Below are positions 53,401-64,000 of a DNA stretch of 64,000 nucleotides, piece by piece; within the stretch, counting starts at the first letter, position 1; the number at the start of each line of letters is the position of its first letter. The stretch comes from Setaria digitata (taxonomy: Eukaryota > Nematoda > Chromadorea > Rhabditida > Setariidae): assembly GCA_003640385.1 (NCBI GenBank), contig RCAB01000216.1:36159-100158 (forward strand). Direction: 5' to 3'. Both the position numbers and the translations under genes were made by a program. The notes below the pieces were generated by a model. That model was not told the origin of the DNA and ran no database searches. It saw nothing but the letters and a program-made list of their open reading frames with translations.

Positions 53401-54483
53401 GACATGCACAGAAGCGAAATGAAAAATGCGTTAGAAAGGGTACAGACAACACTTATACAAGCATAAGTAACTTCAGAACAAAATAAAAACGTTTTACGAG
53501 AAAATTCAAAGAATCGAGGGACATCAAACCTGGGTAGCGAATCAAGATACTCGTTGGGTACTCTTTGATCCATCCATGTTATCAATGGTGAACAAGTAAA
53601 TTTACCTAGAACCATTTAGTAGTCGGAAGTTAAATCGATTAGAGATGTTTTCATTCCTACATGATAGAGTTACATTCGGGCTTTCTAGAATTATCACTTT
53701 TTATTTAAATGAAGACCAACTTTTATTCGTATGATGCAAGGCCATTTCCTTATCATTTTCCTATAATCACACGGAAAACAAATTTTAATCAATTCTACAT
53801 GTTACACAAACCTTTTGCTAAATCTTCTCCATTCCAAAGAACAATACCATGCATTTGTCCTGTAATACTAACCGCTACATCCATTGAAAGCTTTACTTCC
53901 ATAGATTTGATGAGGTTATGTAAGACGTCTAGAATTTTAACAGGATCCTGTTCACGGCGTAAAGTCGAGCCATCATTTAACCATGCGTTGTGGACTGCTG
54001 TTTTTTCCGTAAGTATTCTAAATTTGATAAAAGGTGCGGGCTAAAGAATGAGTTTCTTTTATTTAAAATACAGTTATAGAATTGATCAATGAATCAAATA
54101 AAGGCAGTATGACCATGAAAAGACTCCCAAATTAGTTGAATCCCGAATTAATTAATGCTGAAGTGCACTACTTTCAGAAGAGATTTTTTCTCCGTTTGAA
54201 ATATACAAACACAGCGCTATTTGGCTTCGTGAAAAAGGTATTTTTCTCTCTTTTGATGACGGGCCAGACGTCTTCCAGTTAGTTGAGAAAGCTGAAGGTC
54301 TTAACATTAAAAATACTATAACAATCAATATTATGCTTTCTCCATTGCATCTTGGACTTTTCTGGCTTAGGAACAAAATGAGTAAAAAAAGTCTAACCGA
54401 CTATTCTTATCTAGAATACAACATTTAATACTTGTCGTTCCGATATCAATTCCAACGAAGTCACCAACTGCTGTTTCTTCCAT
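50451..54483 (-). CDS. SHPK: Sedoheptulokinase (FGGY carbohydrate kinase, SHPK/CARKL)
   Basis: Predicted to phosphorylate sedoheptulose to sedoheptulose 7-phosphate, feeding the pentose phosphate pathway in the cytosol. Exons in transcript order: 54398-54483, 53812-54017, 53530-53605, 53093-53309, 52592-52757, 51931-52094, 51629-51826, 50451-50699 (stop TGA). All join in phase, 453 residues against 478 in human SHPK. The N-terminal phosphate loop is GDFVGIDIGTTSIKCC. SITGQMHGIVLWNGEDL, then SPLITWMDQR, GTIMDMTICYLSQ, LVPIHLLPTICSTEKIVGSV, SCGDLQSTVYPLL (with the Asp usually acting as base in this family), VLNLGTSAQLCF, AASMNGG and REWGIERI follow SHPK in order. The usual Gly/Ser-rich GSGSALSRN segment reads PAGNANKNY here, a notable change near the nucleotide site. 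The C-terminus has AAYGAALHAL. The start ATG at 54483 lies 7 bases after a likely trans-splice acceptor. SHPK is favoured over other FGGY kinases by these motifs. Confidence 0.92.
52221..52289. repeat. 12-bp perfect hairpin plus 28-bp tandem duplication in a sedoheptulokinase intron
   Basis: AACTTTGGAGGG (52221-52232) and its exact reverse complement CCCTCCAAAGTT (52241-52252) flank an 8-base loop. A 28-base unit containing the right arm is duplicated head to tail at 52234-52261 and 52262-52289, so one left arm can pair with either right arm. Confidence 0.9.
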
Positions 54484-56271
54484 CGAGATTCTACGAACCA
54501 ATAATACCAGTAATATACCTTGAATAATTATCATGTTCGTCAATCACCTGACTAGTCATTTCAAGATGTCAGAAACCTTACGTGCAAAGCGGCCATATTT
54601 TCTATCCCGTTGCCGATTTTAAATTTTATGCATCGCCTTAAACATAAATACAGCTTTCAAAAGGAAAAATTTACAGGAAGAAAATGGCCCCAAAGGGGTG
54701 TACAGTATCACTTGCCGGATTATTCTGTTGGATCTGGACCTTAACCAACATCATTTTCTCAGCTCTCATCCTCCTAATACAAATGAAATGAACCTCTCAA
54801 GCAATTATTTCTTCAGAAAGCTCACTCGTTTGTAATCGTTGATGGCCTTGTGGTACATGACCTACTTTTGCAATGAATATTTTATTAATATTGATACTAG
54901 CATTCAGTAAGAGAACTATGCATGACGCATGCAAGAGATTCAGGAAAATCGATTATGAATATTCGCTTTTATTATTCTCCCATAAAATAACAAAACAAAA
55001 CAAATGAAATGGTTGTCGTCAGTTTCCATCATATCACTTAGTTCTCTAAATATAAAGCCTAGTTTGGATAAATGAATACACCTATAAACTTACACAAAAA
55101 ACATATGTACATATCATATCACTGCACTAACAAATGCCCCCTCCTCCTTTCTTTACCAACTAGCTAACACTTATGATAAAATGTCGTAAGCATTAAATGT
55201 AACTGAAGCAACATCGTACAATATAAAGTGGAAAAATTTCCAAAAAAAAGTTGATCATTTGTGTGTTTGAAAAATATAAAGTTAACAAAACCTATGCGGA
55301 TAAAAGTATACCAATAAATTGAGCTGGTTCATGTTAAACTTCTTACGATTTCTAAGAACTCATCTCACTGCAGAGAAACGTGAGTAAAAATCCAATTTTA
55401 CAGAGGGAAGGAAAATGTGGAGGCAGCAAGAATAGAGTAATGGTCGATCCTTAAAGCAACGGCAATCGATAGGTATATACAATTTACTTGAAAAATAGCA
55501 AATTAAAAAAAGCAGTCTTTGAAATAACATAATTAATAATGAGCAGAAGAAATAATTGACTTTACAGAAGGTAATGATTAAACTAAACTAAAAATAATCC
55601 CATTAGGATACAGAACAATAATGAAGCATTTACAAATATGATGTTGTATTGGACGAATTTTATGACAACATTTTATTCCATTTTTTATAATTTCCGGCCA
55701 GAAATTACAAAAAAAAAAAGATGGTTATCAAAAAGATAAATCATATTGGGATTATTAAATTTAAGCGATAATCACTAGCAAAAACAAAATAAATTAAGAA
55801 CCATTGTGATTACAACATAAAAACATTGCCATGACTAAGAGTTTAAAACTTTAAAGATGACAATTCAAGGAAGTAAATCAGATAAATCTGCAAAAAGAAA
55901 GTACAACTAATTAAATTAAAACCCGTATCTTGAGAAAAAAATTAGTAAGCAGAATTAACTGAAATATGTTTCTGCTCTGAAGAAAAAATGAGGACCATCA
56001 TCAGTACGGCTGTTACAAAATAATCATAACAATTTACTCAATCATTCGTTTCATTTCGCTCATTTCATGGCAACAAAAATTTCAAATAACGAAGAGATAA
56101 GGAAGAGGTGAATGAGAAAGAAGAAATATAATTGAAGTACCAAGAATAACTTGCCCGTATACCGATATCCTTTGTAAAAGCCATCCATCATTGATAACAT
56201 TTCCGTTAATTCTCCATAATTCTGCGCCATTTTAAAACTTCTGCCAAGACTTTCACCTACTCCCTTCTTCA
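54484..56271. other. Gap between sedoheptulokinase start and T-synthase stop
   Basis: About 1.8 kb that should hold the kinase promoter and the galactosyltransferase 3' UTR. AATAAA on the minus strand at 55672-55677 could end the upstream transcript. Right after the T-synthase stop a second frame stays open to about 56140 (see findings). Nothing else was recognised. Confidence 0.5.
54491..54492 (-). promoter_or_regulatory. Candidate trans-splice acceptor just upstream of the sedoheptulokinase ATG
   Basis: On the minus strand ttattggttcgtag ends 7 bases before the ATG at 54483. This close spacing is typical of spliced-leader acceptors in nematodes; no leader sequence is visible to confirm it. 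Confidence 0.4.
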
Positions 56272-59200
56272 TTACACTTTCATCATCGGTGATGTTTCCT
56301 GTGTATTGTCAGTATTCTGCGAAACTAGAAGTACTGTTTTATTCGGAGTAACTACTTTTCTGAAGACATCATCGGGGCCCATATTTCTCACCGCCAAATG
56401 ATATGCTGTTGTTGCAGATTGTAAATCCAGTTTCTTTGCAATGCCTAAAATTAGGAGAAGAAAAAACTATTTTAATCGTTTAAAACTTCATGAATGTCAA
56501 AATGGCCGCTTTTACAATCTAGCACTAAAATATTTTTACAAACTAAAAAAAACCAACATTTACGATAATATGATTATAGTTTAGAGTAAAAACAAAAGGA
56601 TGAAAAACATTGCAAAGTTAAAAAATTATGTTTCGAAAAACCATGAAATTTTACAAAACCAAACTGACCGAAAGGTCGAAGATGATAAACGAGATATTCC
56701 AAAACATACATCAATGACGGAGTCACGTAGTGAAATGATATGGCATAATCACTACAGCATTCTGGACCCTGTGCAAAAGAACAAATTGTAAATAATGACT
56801 GTTAAGTCAACTAAGATATAAAAACCTAAGCTATGTAAAACCAATCTCCGGAATAATAAGGCTTAATCGAGAAAAAAAATTTTTTCTTTAAAATTTAGAA
56901 TCCTTCAACAAATTTACTTCATAGCAAACTTACAGCTAGCTATTAATATCAGTATTATTTCCGAAATAAAAAAAATATCGTGGATCAAAGGATATTTAGC
57001 ACTGTCAAATGACGTGAGGACAAGATACTGGAAAATATAGTTCTAAATATCAAAAGTAATATTTACGATAGGATACCAATAGAGGGTCAGTGATAGGATG
57101 ACGAGAAAACGAAAAAAACACACCTGTTCTATAGGGTAATATGTATACTGCCAGAACCAGAATTTTTTATCCACATGTCCTGGCATCAAATGATGCTCTG
57201 GTACAAATGGAAGAAACCTGAAATGTGAGTAAATAAGAATGTCTTTGCTTCCTGCCAACATCTCAATTCAAAGAACCCTCTATGCCCTTGAACGGATATG
57301 AAACCATTTCAATCTAATCTAATTGACTTTCGTAGTATTTACTAACCTGTGGTGACCCTCAGCATCTCTTGAATCGCCTGCTTTTACACCAACTTTCTCC
57401 AAACATTTCCCAATTTCTGCATCTTCTGCACCGCTCTCAGCTTTTTTGCACTTGTTCGGATCCTTAATTTCGTTACTAAATAGTTTCCTTAATTTTCCTT
57501 TCCACTAGTAAGTTCTTTTCAAAAACTTGAAAACATTCGAGAAGAAGAAAAAAGGCTCCACTGAAATCAGGGATGTCAGTGGAACTGTAAAAAGAATTCA
57601 CAGCAAAAACACTAAATATTCAATAAACTGACAACCGTTGGCCATCGATCAACTACTTTTTCAGTTGACTAAATTCTTTTTTCACTGATACATTAACTGT
57701 TTTAAGTGGAATCACCCATCTAAAGATCTTAAGATTACCGGAAGTGCTTCATTAACAAATTTTTTAAGAGCTGCTCGGGAAAGCACATAACCAGCTCCAC
57801 CACTCATATAACCTTGCTTTGTAAACGGTTTGAATTTACACCCAAACCAAACAGGTTCATTTGGATCATGTGCCAACAACATGAATCTAAAATAATCATT
57901 CATAATCGTGTTGCTGTCAACTACTTACTTTCCTCCTTTCCTATTCTCGCATGCTGCTCGAAATGCAACATTTCAAGCAAAGAATGTTTATGACGATTTA
58001 AAAAATTGAATTCTCAGAAAATCTAAATGTATACTTTAATATCTATTTATCCTCCAATAATATCCTATGTATTCTATAAATGCATATCAATCGACCTTAT
58101 TATCTAAACCAAAAAGAAATATTTAAAAAATCTGTCTTGAATGTCTCTTCAAAAAAGATGCAGAAATAAGCATATAACATTTGTTAATATTGAACAAAAA
58201 AGGGAAACAAGAATTAACAAAATCCAGCCACTTCAAAAGTGAAATGAAAATGAAAAGGGAACCTCAAATTTTCCACAATAACATAAGTATCATCGTCTGC
58301 TTTCATAAACCAGTCATAATCATTCAGGTAAAAATCATGAAGATATTTGAACGCTGCCTTCGTTTTGGCCCATAAATGATCCCGACCTTCTGATATGTTT
58401 AAATTTATAGAAGGCAAAGACGGATCTGTTTCGGAAGACATGAATAAATACCTGTAACCCAAAACAGTAATCGAATAATTCAAACCAAATGAAAGATATC
58501 ATTCAAGCTTTTTTTGGGTACGGTAGATTTCAAAATGTAGCAGGAAATGAAGGAAGCCAAGCTGAGCCTCTTAATTGCAGCTGCATTTTTTTTAAACTCA
58601 GTTAGCAAGGACAATGCTTTCTAGTTTTCTCTTTATATAAATGAAATAACATGAACTATTTTACTTCCCAAAATCTTTACACATAACCTAATTTGTCCAA
58701 AAAATTATTCAAAATCTCGTCCTCGTTAATCTTCCGAGGTTAAAATACAAAAAAAGATTTCTTATTAAAAAATATTTACAACCACTGCCCATGTTAAAAT
58801 AGCAAAAATGGAACCATTTACTTTGAACAACGTCGACCCCACGTTGCCTTCACATGTCTCGCTCTTTTCTCATGATTCTGCTTTCCTGTTAGTATCCAAC
58901 AAAACACTCGCACTTTTGATTCTAGTGACCTCGCTAGAGAATCGTCTTCTGTAAATGGTGAAAATTTTGAGTCCTTCAAATAATTTCGACAGATTAATAG
59001 ACAGAAGCGTTTCTTTTAGAGTGAATTCAACATGAAATAATATTTGAAGGATGAAGAAATACCATCATGTAAGTCAGTTCCATTTCGGTGAAACTGCATA
59101 GGAACAGTTGGTGCATTACTATCGTCAATTTCCCATTCATTATGAGCATCAAAGTTCCTAGAAATCCGATAATTTTGTCTATTCGCTAGCCCAGCTGCTG

Positions 59201-59838
59201 GTGAAGTCACATTATATTCACCTGACAAAGAACAGATAACAGTAAAGGATAAACCAATATTATTAGAATATCATTCTGTCCATGTGTCTTAGCTGTAAGT
59301 AATTCTGAAATATGATGACAGATGTTGCTTTCTATAAGATATCCACCAATAAAACAAACTAAAGGTTTGAAAACTAATTTCGCTGCAAATGGATTTTGAC
59401 GGAAAGAGAGCATTTTGTAGGGTCCGGCTGACCAAACTTTCAGTACCATTTATTCATAAACCACCAAAAGTAACAAAAACAAATCTCAAATAATTCTGAT
59501 GAACCCTTAAGTAGTCTTCGCTCATCCATACTTACGGATCCTGCATTAACCAATCAGCTGAAAACTAATGTAAAGAAAATCGGGAAAGAAATCCACATTC
59601 ATTTCAACTTATTAAAGCGAAAAGCTCATAAGAAAAGACCTTCAGTTCAGTTTACTACTTCTCCAAGATTGAACAATGCTTAATGTCTTTCGCTGTATAA
59701 TTATAATAAAGAAGTACCTGAAAGGAACAGAAATGTTAAAAAGAAGCCAACGACGATACCGAATAATACGTAAAATCCGGATGACAATAGCCGCATACTA
59801 AGCAACATCCTTCTACCAATGATACCAACTAAAACCAT
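56272..59838 (-). CDS. C1GALT1: Glycoprotein-N-acetylgalactosamine 3-beta-galactosyltransferase 1 (core 1 synthase, T-synthase)
   Basis: Type II Golgi membrane enzyme that adds beta-1,3-galactose to GalNAc-Ser/Thr, making core 1 O-glycans. Exons in transcript order: 59718-59838, 59063-59221, 58822-58948, 58263-58451, 57739-57886, 57347-57462, 57124-57217, 56660-56768, 56272-56444 (stop TAA). All join in phase, 411 residues against 363 in human. Residues about 12-40 are the single membrane anchor ([19 protein letters not shown]), followed by a variable stem. The catalytic domain shows [31 protein letters not shown], the metal-binding [50 protein letters not shown] and [17 protein letters not shown]. 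The last exon adds a 57-residue C-terminal tail that I cannot match to human. The ATG at 59838 is preceded in frame by a stop (TAG) with no ATG between; ATG at 59808 is an in-frame alternative that shortens the cytosolic tail. A short upstream ORF (MFKIFIGWY) lies in the leader. Animals usually have several paralogues of this family, so orthology to C1GALT1 itself is inferred. Confidence 0.93.
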
Positions 59839-59892
59839 TTCTCTATTAATACCAACCAATAAAGATTTTGAACATTGCTTCTGCTATCAGTT

Positions 59893-59894
59893 CT
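59893..59894 (-). promoter_or_regulatory. Candidate trans-splice or leader acceptor for T-synthase
   Basis: On the minus strand ggaaaatttttacag ends 54 bases before the ATG at 59838. The leader between them contains a 9-codon upstream ORF out of frame with the main start and an in-frame stop. Confidence 0.45.
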
Positions 59895-60889
59895 GTAAAA
59901 ATTTTCCATTCTTAATAATCCAAAATCAACTGGAGAAATCTCTGTTTCATTTGAAACAGTTTAGTAAAACAAATATGTGCATTCGCAATAAAATACACTG
60001 ATGAACAACATTAGCAAGTTGAATTTCGTATCTGTTCACAAATTTTAACAAATGAATTAATCGACAAGTCAATAATCATCACCAAAACAACGTCAATCAC
60101 GGTACACAATTCGTTAGCAGATAAATTCTATGCAACATCACAATATTTTAACATTGGTATTATAATATTTTTATCATCAATACTTATCATTTCCTGTCAG
60201 TATTTCTTGCTTTATTGTTTGTGCTATTCCTGATGCAGTGGCAGCTCAACCAAAAAACACTAAAAACGCTGAAACAAACTTTGTGTTCACATATATGTAA
60301 GTCTTAGGTAAGTTCATACTCTGGATTTAATTAGTAATTTAATTCTCAGAATTGTGATCAATTCTTACTCGCTTCCAATTATATAAGGATTTTCTGGAAC
60401 AAATCGGTTCAGCACTGCATTTTAAACTAGCACTTATGCTGCCTCTTTTGAAATTTTGCTAATCTCAGATCATTTTCTTTTTATTCCTCCGCTCTCAAAA
60501 GATGCGACACTTTACAATCAGATGAAAGGTCCCTATTACTACTAGTTGATCTGGTAATCATGTTCTATTAATCCAAATCATGTCATGCGTTTTACTCCAT
60601 GCATATAGTTTAATTCCAGTGTGAAGCGAATGGAACCAAAATTTCAAGAAAGGAATCTATCAAATATAAAATATGGTGATTTGAACAAAGTATCATAATA
60701 AAGAAGGCTGCAGGAAAGTCAAGAAGACTGATAAACGTCTAAAAATATGTCACCCAGAAAATAACGTATTCACACATTTCTTTCAATGACCGTTACTTAA
60801 TCATATATCAGTGAATCATGATAATTTAACTGTTATTGTTTCTACCCAACATATAAATGCAGCCTTGTTGTTACAAAACTCTTTTCCAG

Positions 60890-61028
60890 GTTCCCGCACA
60901 CCGGCTATAAATCATCAAAGCACTTTTCTTGTTGCCAGTACTTAATATCTTCAGAGGGTCATTACTGTGAGTCACATACTCCACTATATCCTGATTTCCC
61001 TTGTGCACTGGTCGAAGAAAAATTGATG
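60890..61028 (+). other. Orphan exon candidate, cysteine-containing
   Basis: Between a good acceptor (ctcttttccag) and a good donor (atggttagtt) one frame is open for 46 codons and gives, in part, HFSCCQYLISSEGHYCESH and LYPDFPCALVEEKLM. The composition is less AT-rich than its surroundings. No flanking exon of matching phase or gene was identified and I do not recognise a family. Confidence 0.3.
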
Positions 61029-64000
61029 GTTAGTTTATAAAGTTTAACTTTTCAACTTGTTGATGAATCGACGACAATAATTTGTAACAAAACCTCATTC
61101 ATTAATATAACTATAAATGAAATAGCCCTAGTAAGTGTAAGACACAAGAGAACCACTGCAGAAGCAATTGTCAAAATATCACACTACGGTATGAAGAGAT
61201 TAATAATATCCAATCCTTCTTATCTGATTGTTATTTAACAACAACAACAAAAAAACATGGAGAAAGTGTGTATTAACAGCAAGGCTTGACCAATACTTGC
61301 AATCAACGAAATTTACACTTTCCTCCCACTCTCCTTTGCTTTTCTTCACTTCCTCCCTTTCATGACCTTTCAAATTTGTCAAAATTAGTTTTTTTTTTAC
61401 TGTTATATTGCATGCACTGTTTAACATAACTGCAATCTTTCAAAGATCCCATCCCTTAATATTTTAAATAACTCGATATTCATTAACAAAATATGGAACT
61501 CAACGAGAGATTGAAAACTTAGTTCCCTAATTAAAAATTTGAGATAATTTTTCTATATTACGTAAAATGATGGAATGAAGTGGTCCCGATAAATAGACCA
61601 CCAACTTTTAGTGTAGCAAATCAGTGTTCCCTGATGGCAAAGCAATTAAATAAAGCTATCTGGTTCCCAAATCTCTGTCATCTACGACAAAGTACATTAT
61701 ATATTGATCGAAAATCAAACTTTTAGCATCTGTCAACTGATAAAGTCTCATCAGTAAATCATAAATGGAATGTACAGTTGATAAACACATAATGGAAAGA
61801 AGAGATTTACAATTATGGAATAAATCTTACATTCACATCTAAATTACCCATTACCTGTATTGCGTTTAATTCAGCAGGAAATCACACAGGAATTAAAAAA
61901 GAAAAAGGAAATTAGGCAATATAGGAAAATTATTAAAAAAAAACTGCAAAATATAAAAAAATTTCAACAATCTCAAGCTTACGATCAAGATACACTTTGA
62001 TTAGAAAAATGATCAAATAAAATCAAATCTGCTTAGCACCTGCGAGCCAGTAAAGCTATCAATAAATCATAAACAGAAGGTACGGATCAAAAAGTATGAA
62101 GAAGCAAGCATACACATCCGGCAGTCTCATGTAAGCTCCCACAAGCAGTACAATCGTCCTTCCTTCCTGCCATTCATGTCAAACAAAAGAGCAGGAAAAT
62201 AATGTCGTAAAAGATAACATGATTCTACGCACACTGATTGCTTTGCTTGCAATTACAACTATATCACTTGCATTCTCTTTGGATTAAAGGAATTAATTTA
62301 ATGAGAATACCATCTATGAATATAATAGTGTGCCATAGTCTGAACATTTGAAGGGATGAACTAAATACCATTTCAATTACCGCCATCAAGCATCTCAGTC
62401 TTATTCCGTTTTAAATTGCCCTGCAAAAGAGAATCATATTGTTTTCCACTTTTAGGCAGACGCTAGAGTTAGTGAATAAAATTAGGTAAAGAATTTGCTC
62501 CTATAAAAAGAAACGATGAAAGCATTGAAAAAAGTGAGACCCCTGTAAGCTTGGAAAGCTACCAAAACAAATGAGATATAATGCTTGGGAAATGGAAGTT
62601 GTGCGGGCACACGTGGTTCAGATATTGAAACTGCTCATAATCTACTTAACAGAAGTGAACGAAATAAAACTACTCGTTTCATTTGAATATATTATACTAT
62701 GTAAATCCTACAACAACACGACATTTTCTAGTGGGATAACAGAGAGTGGATCAGAAGTGAGCGGAAGTGCAGTCGAAATTTATATGTAAGACAGAATTTA
62801 ATTGCGATCTTCATTATTTCTATATGGAATGTATTTTGCCTACAGTAAGAAGGCAGTTCCCTACAAAATCTTTCCTAAAACTTGAAGTCCAAATTGTAAT
62901 AGCAAATGTTGATAAACTCGCCAAATTAAACCCACATCACATCACGATATAACTGTGAAATATGTCAAGCCAATCCTCGATTACTGAACTTAGCATGGAA
63001 AAAAGATAAGCAATCAGTGAGAAATGAATAGAAATTCGGTTAAAGACCATGAAATAACGAGGCACGACAGTTTGGATCTTCCGAGATTTCAGGAAGTGAA
63101 TATATTGGGATTAAATGATGTAAATTAGAAACTCTTTGAAGTGAAGTAAGTCAAATTAAGAACAATTCAATTTACTAAAGTACATTCCAATCTTCCTGAT
63201 ACTGAGCAACCTCATTGCGTCTTTCACGATGTCATGATGTTCCGATAATTTTTAAGAAAAATTAAAATTTGCCATACACACCTCCATTTAATTAAAATTA
63301 TAATTTTATAGGTTTTGCACTGCAAAAATAATTTCTTCTAAACCTTCCTTTTTATTGATAATTCAAGAGTAAAGTTTCAATAACCACTTCTGAATGAGTT
63401 CTAGAAAAAGTTATCGATTTAAAAATCCTACTACCACTACTACCTTTTACAAGTTATATGACTATGATTAACGAATAAAGGGAAATAAGGTGTTACTGAT
63501 CAAAGTCTCAACATTCATTTAATGCCGTGAAGAAGATAATCTCATCTCTACCACTTTTAAAAGTACTATTAGCGTAAAATTTCTTCTTTAGAGTGATAAT
63601 AAACAGATAACTATTACAGAAAAAACAACTGAAGCGAAAATGTTCAAATTTGAACCATTCTACAGATAAAAATTAATAATTAAATCTTGTCATCTTGAGA
63701 GAGATACAGTGGTATTTTTAAAACCTGAAAATATTTAGTGGCCGGAAAAGTTTACTTAAAGACATAATTAACAATGTAAGAAAAATTATTATGACTGCAG
63801 AGAACTGAACAAATATTCCGTACAAAACACTAACTTCATGCTAACCATTCATTTCTTAAAAGAACACGCAACCTTGTTACTATCAAAAGCTGCGCTTTAC
63901 TTAAACTCCAAATATCACAATAACCGCTCCAGTAGGATATTTTTAGACTAATTAATGTGCTTAGCGATTTAGAGAAATCCGAAATCTCTTCGAAGTAGGT

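Larger units (their letters stand above)
59839..64000. other. Right-hand gap without a confident gene
   Basis: About 4.2 kb of AT-rich DNA upstream of the galactosyltransferase. It contains the T-synthase leader and promoter region, one orphan exon candidate at 60890-61028 (+), and small ORFs at 62571-62952 (+) with no recognisable content. No repeats of note and no RNA gene were seen. Confidence 0.45.

Noticed and set aside
54152..54376. A 74-codon minus-strand ORF between the first two sedoheptulokinase exons
   Set aside because: Joining 54398 directly to 54017 keeps phase and fits the kinase family, leaving this ORF inside the intron with no matching content.
56600..56791. A 63-codon plus-strand ORF with charged content
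   Set aside because: It lies antisense to the CCSD-containing exon of the galactosyltransferase.
62407..62447. Mini-exon-like segment on the minus strand with an ATG, acceptor and donor
   Set aside because: Too short to judge and not phase-linked to any exon; it could be an untranslated exon of the galactosyltransferase but nothing shows it.
1..64000. Bacterial-style features: CRISPR arrays, operons, ribosome binding sites, insertion sequences; tRNA and rRNA genes
   Set aside because: The window is spliced eukaryotic DNA and no such structures were seen on reading both strands by eye; a covariance-model scan was not possible.

Overview
The window is eukaryotic DNA from a nematode, most likely a filarial or related clade III species. 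The evidence is AT-rich sequence, genes split into many small exons (about 40-250 bp) by introns of about 60 bp to several kb, introns with nematode-style ends (gt ... tttcag), likely trans-splice acceptors just upstream of some start codons, and proteins closest to animal or C. elegans families. No bacterial, viral or intact mobile-element genes were recognised. Species was not determined. All homology calls come from recalled family sequence; no search was run.

Layout from left to right. 1-8750 (+): 3' part of the beta subunit of the AP-1/AP-2 clathrin adaptor (apb-1 type); its first exons lie off the left edge. 10548-18056 (-): an invertebrate PTB-domain adaptor with a long proline-rich tail, 5' end unresolved. 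18057-28700: about 10 kb with short tandem duplications and weak coding-like fragments but no supportable gene. 28755-32583 (+): a complete STARD3/MLN64-like sterol-transfer protein (MENTAL plus START). 34748-46724 (-): a large secreted or membrane-anchored protein with two nidogen (NIDO) domains and several EGF modules, a likely dex-1 orthologue. 50451-54483 (-): sedoheptulokinase, FGGY family. 56272-59838 (-): core 1 beta-1,3-galactosyltransferase (T-synthase). 59839-64000: mostly featureless, with one orphan exon candidate.

The six genes look like unrelated housekeeping or developmental neighbours, not an operon or dedicated system. apb-1 and the PTB gene converge on the 8.75-10.55 kb gap; the last three genes are co-oriented on the minus strand with gaps of 1.8-3.7 kb, too wide for a typical nematode operon. 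Exon chains were built by hand. Reading phase agrees across every junction I list. One junction in the nidogen gene lacks a canonical AG acceptor, and another uses a GC donor.

The items most worth a second look are a decayed copy of one adaptin exon inside the next intron, a cysteine-rich reading frame with two stops beside an EGF exon of the nidogen gene, a possible retained-intron switch between secreted and membrane forms of that protein, a possible phospho-FFAT motif in the STARD3 homologue, and two single-N positions flanked by exact duplicates that look like assembly joins. I found no convincing new biological system.
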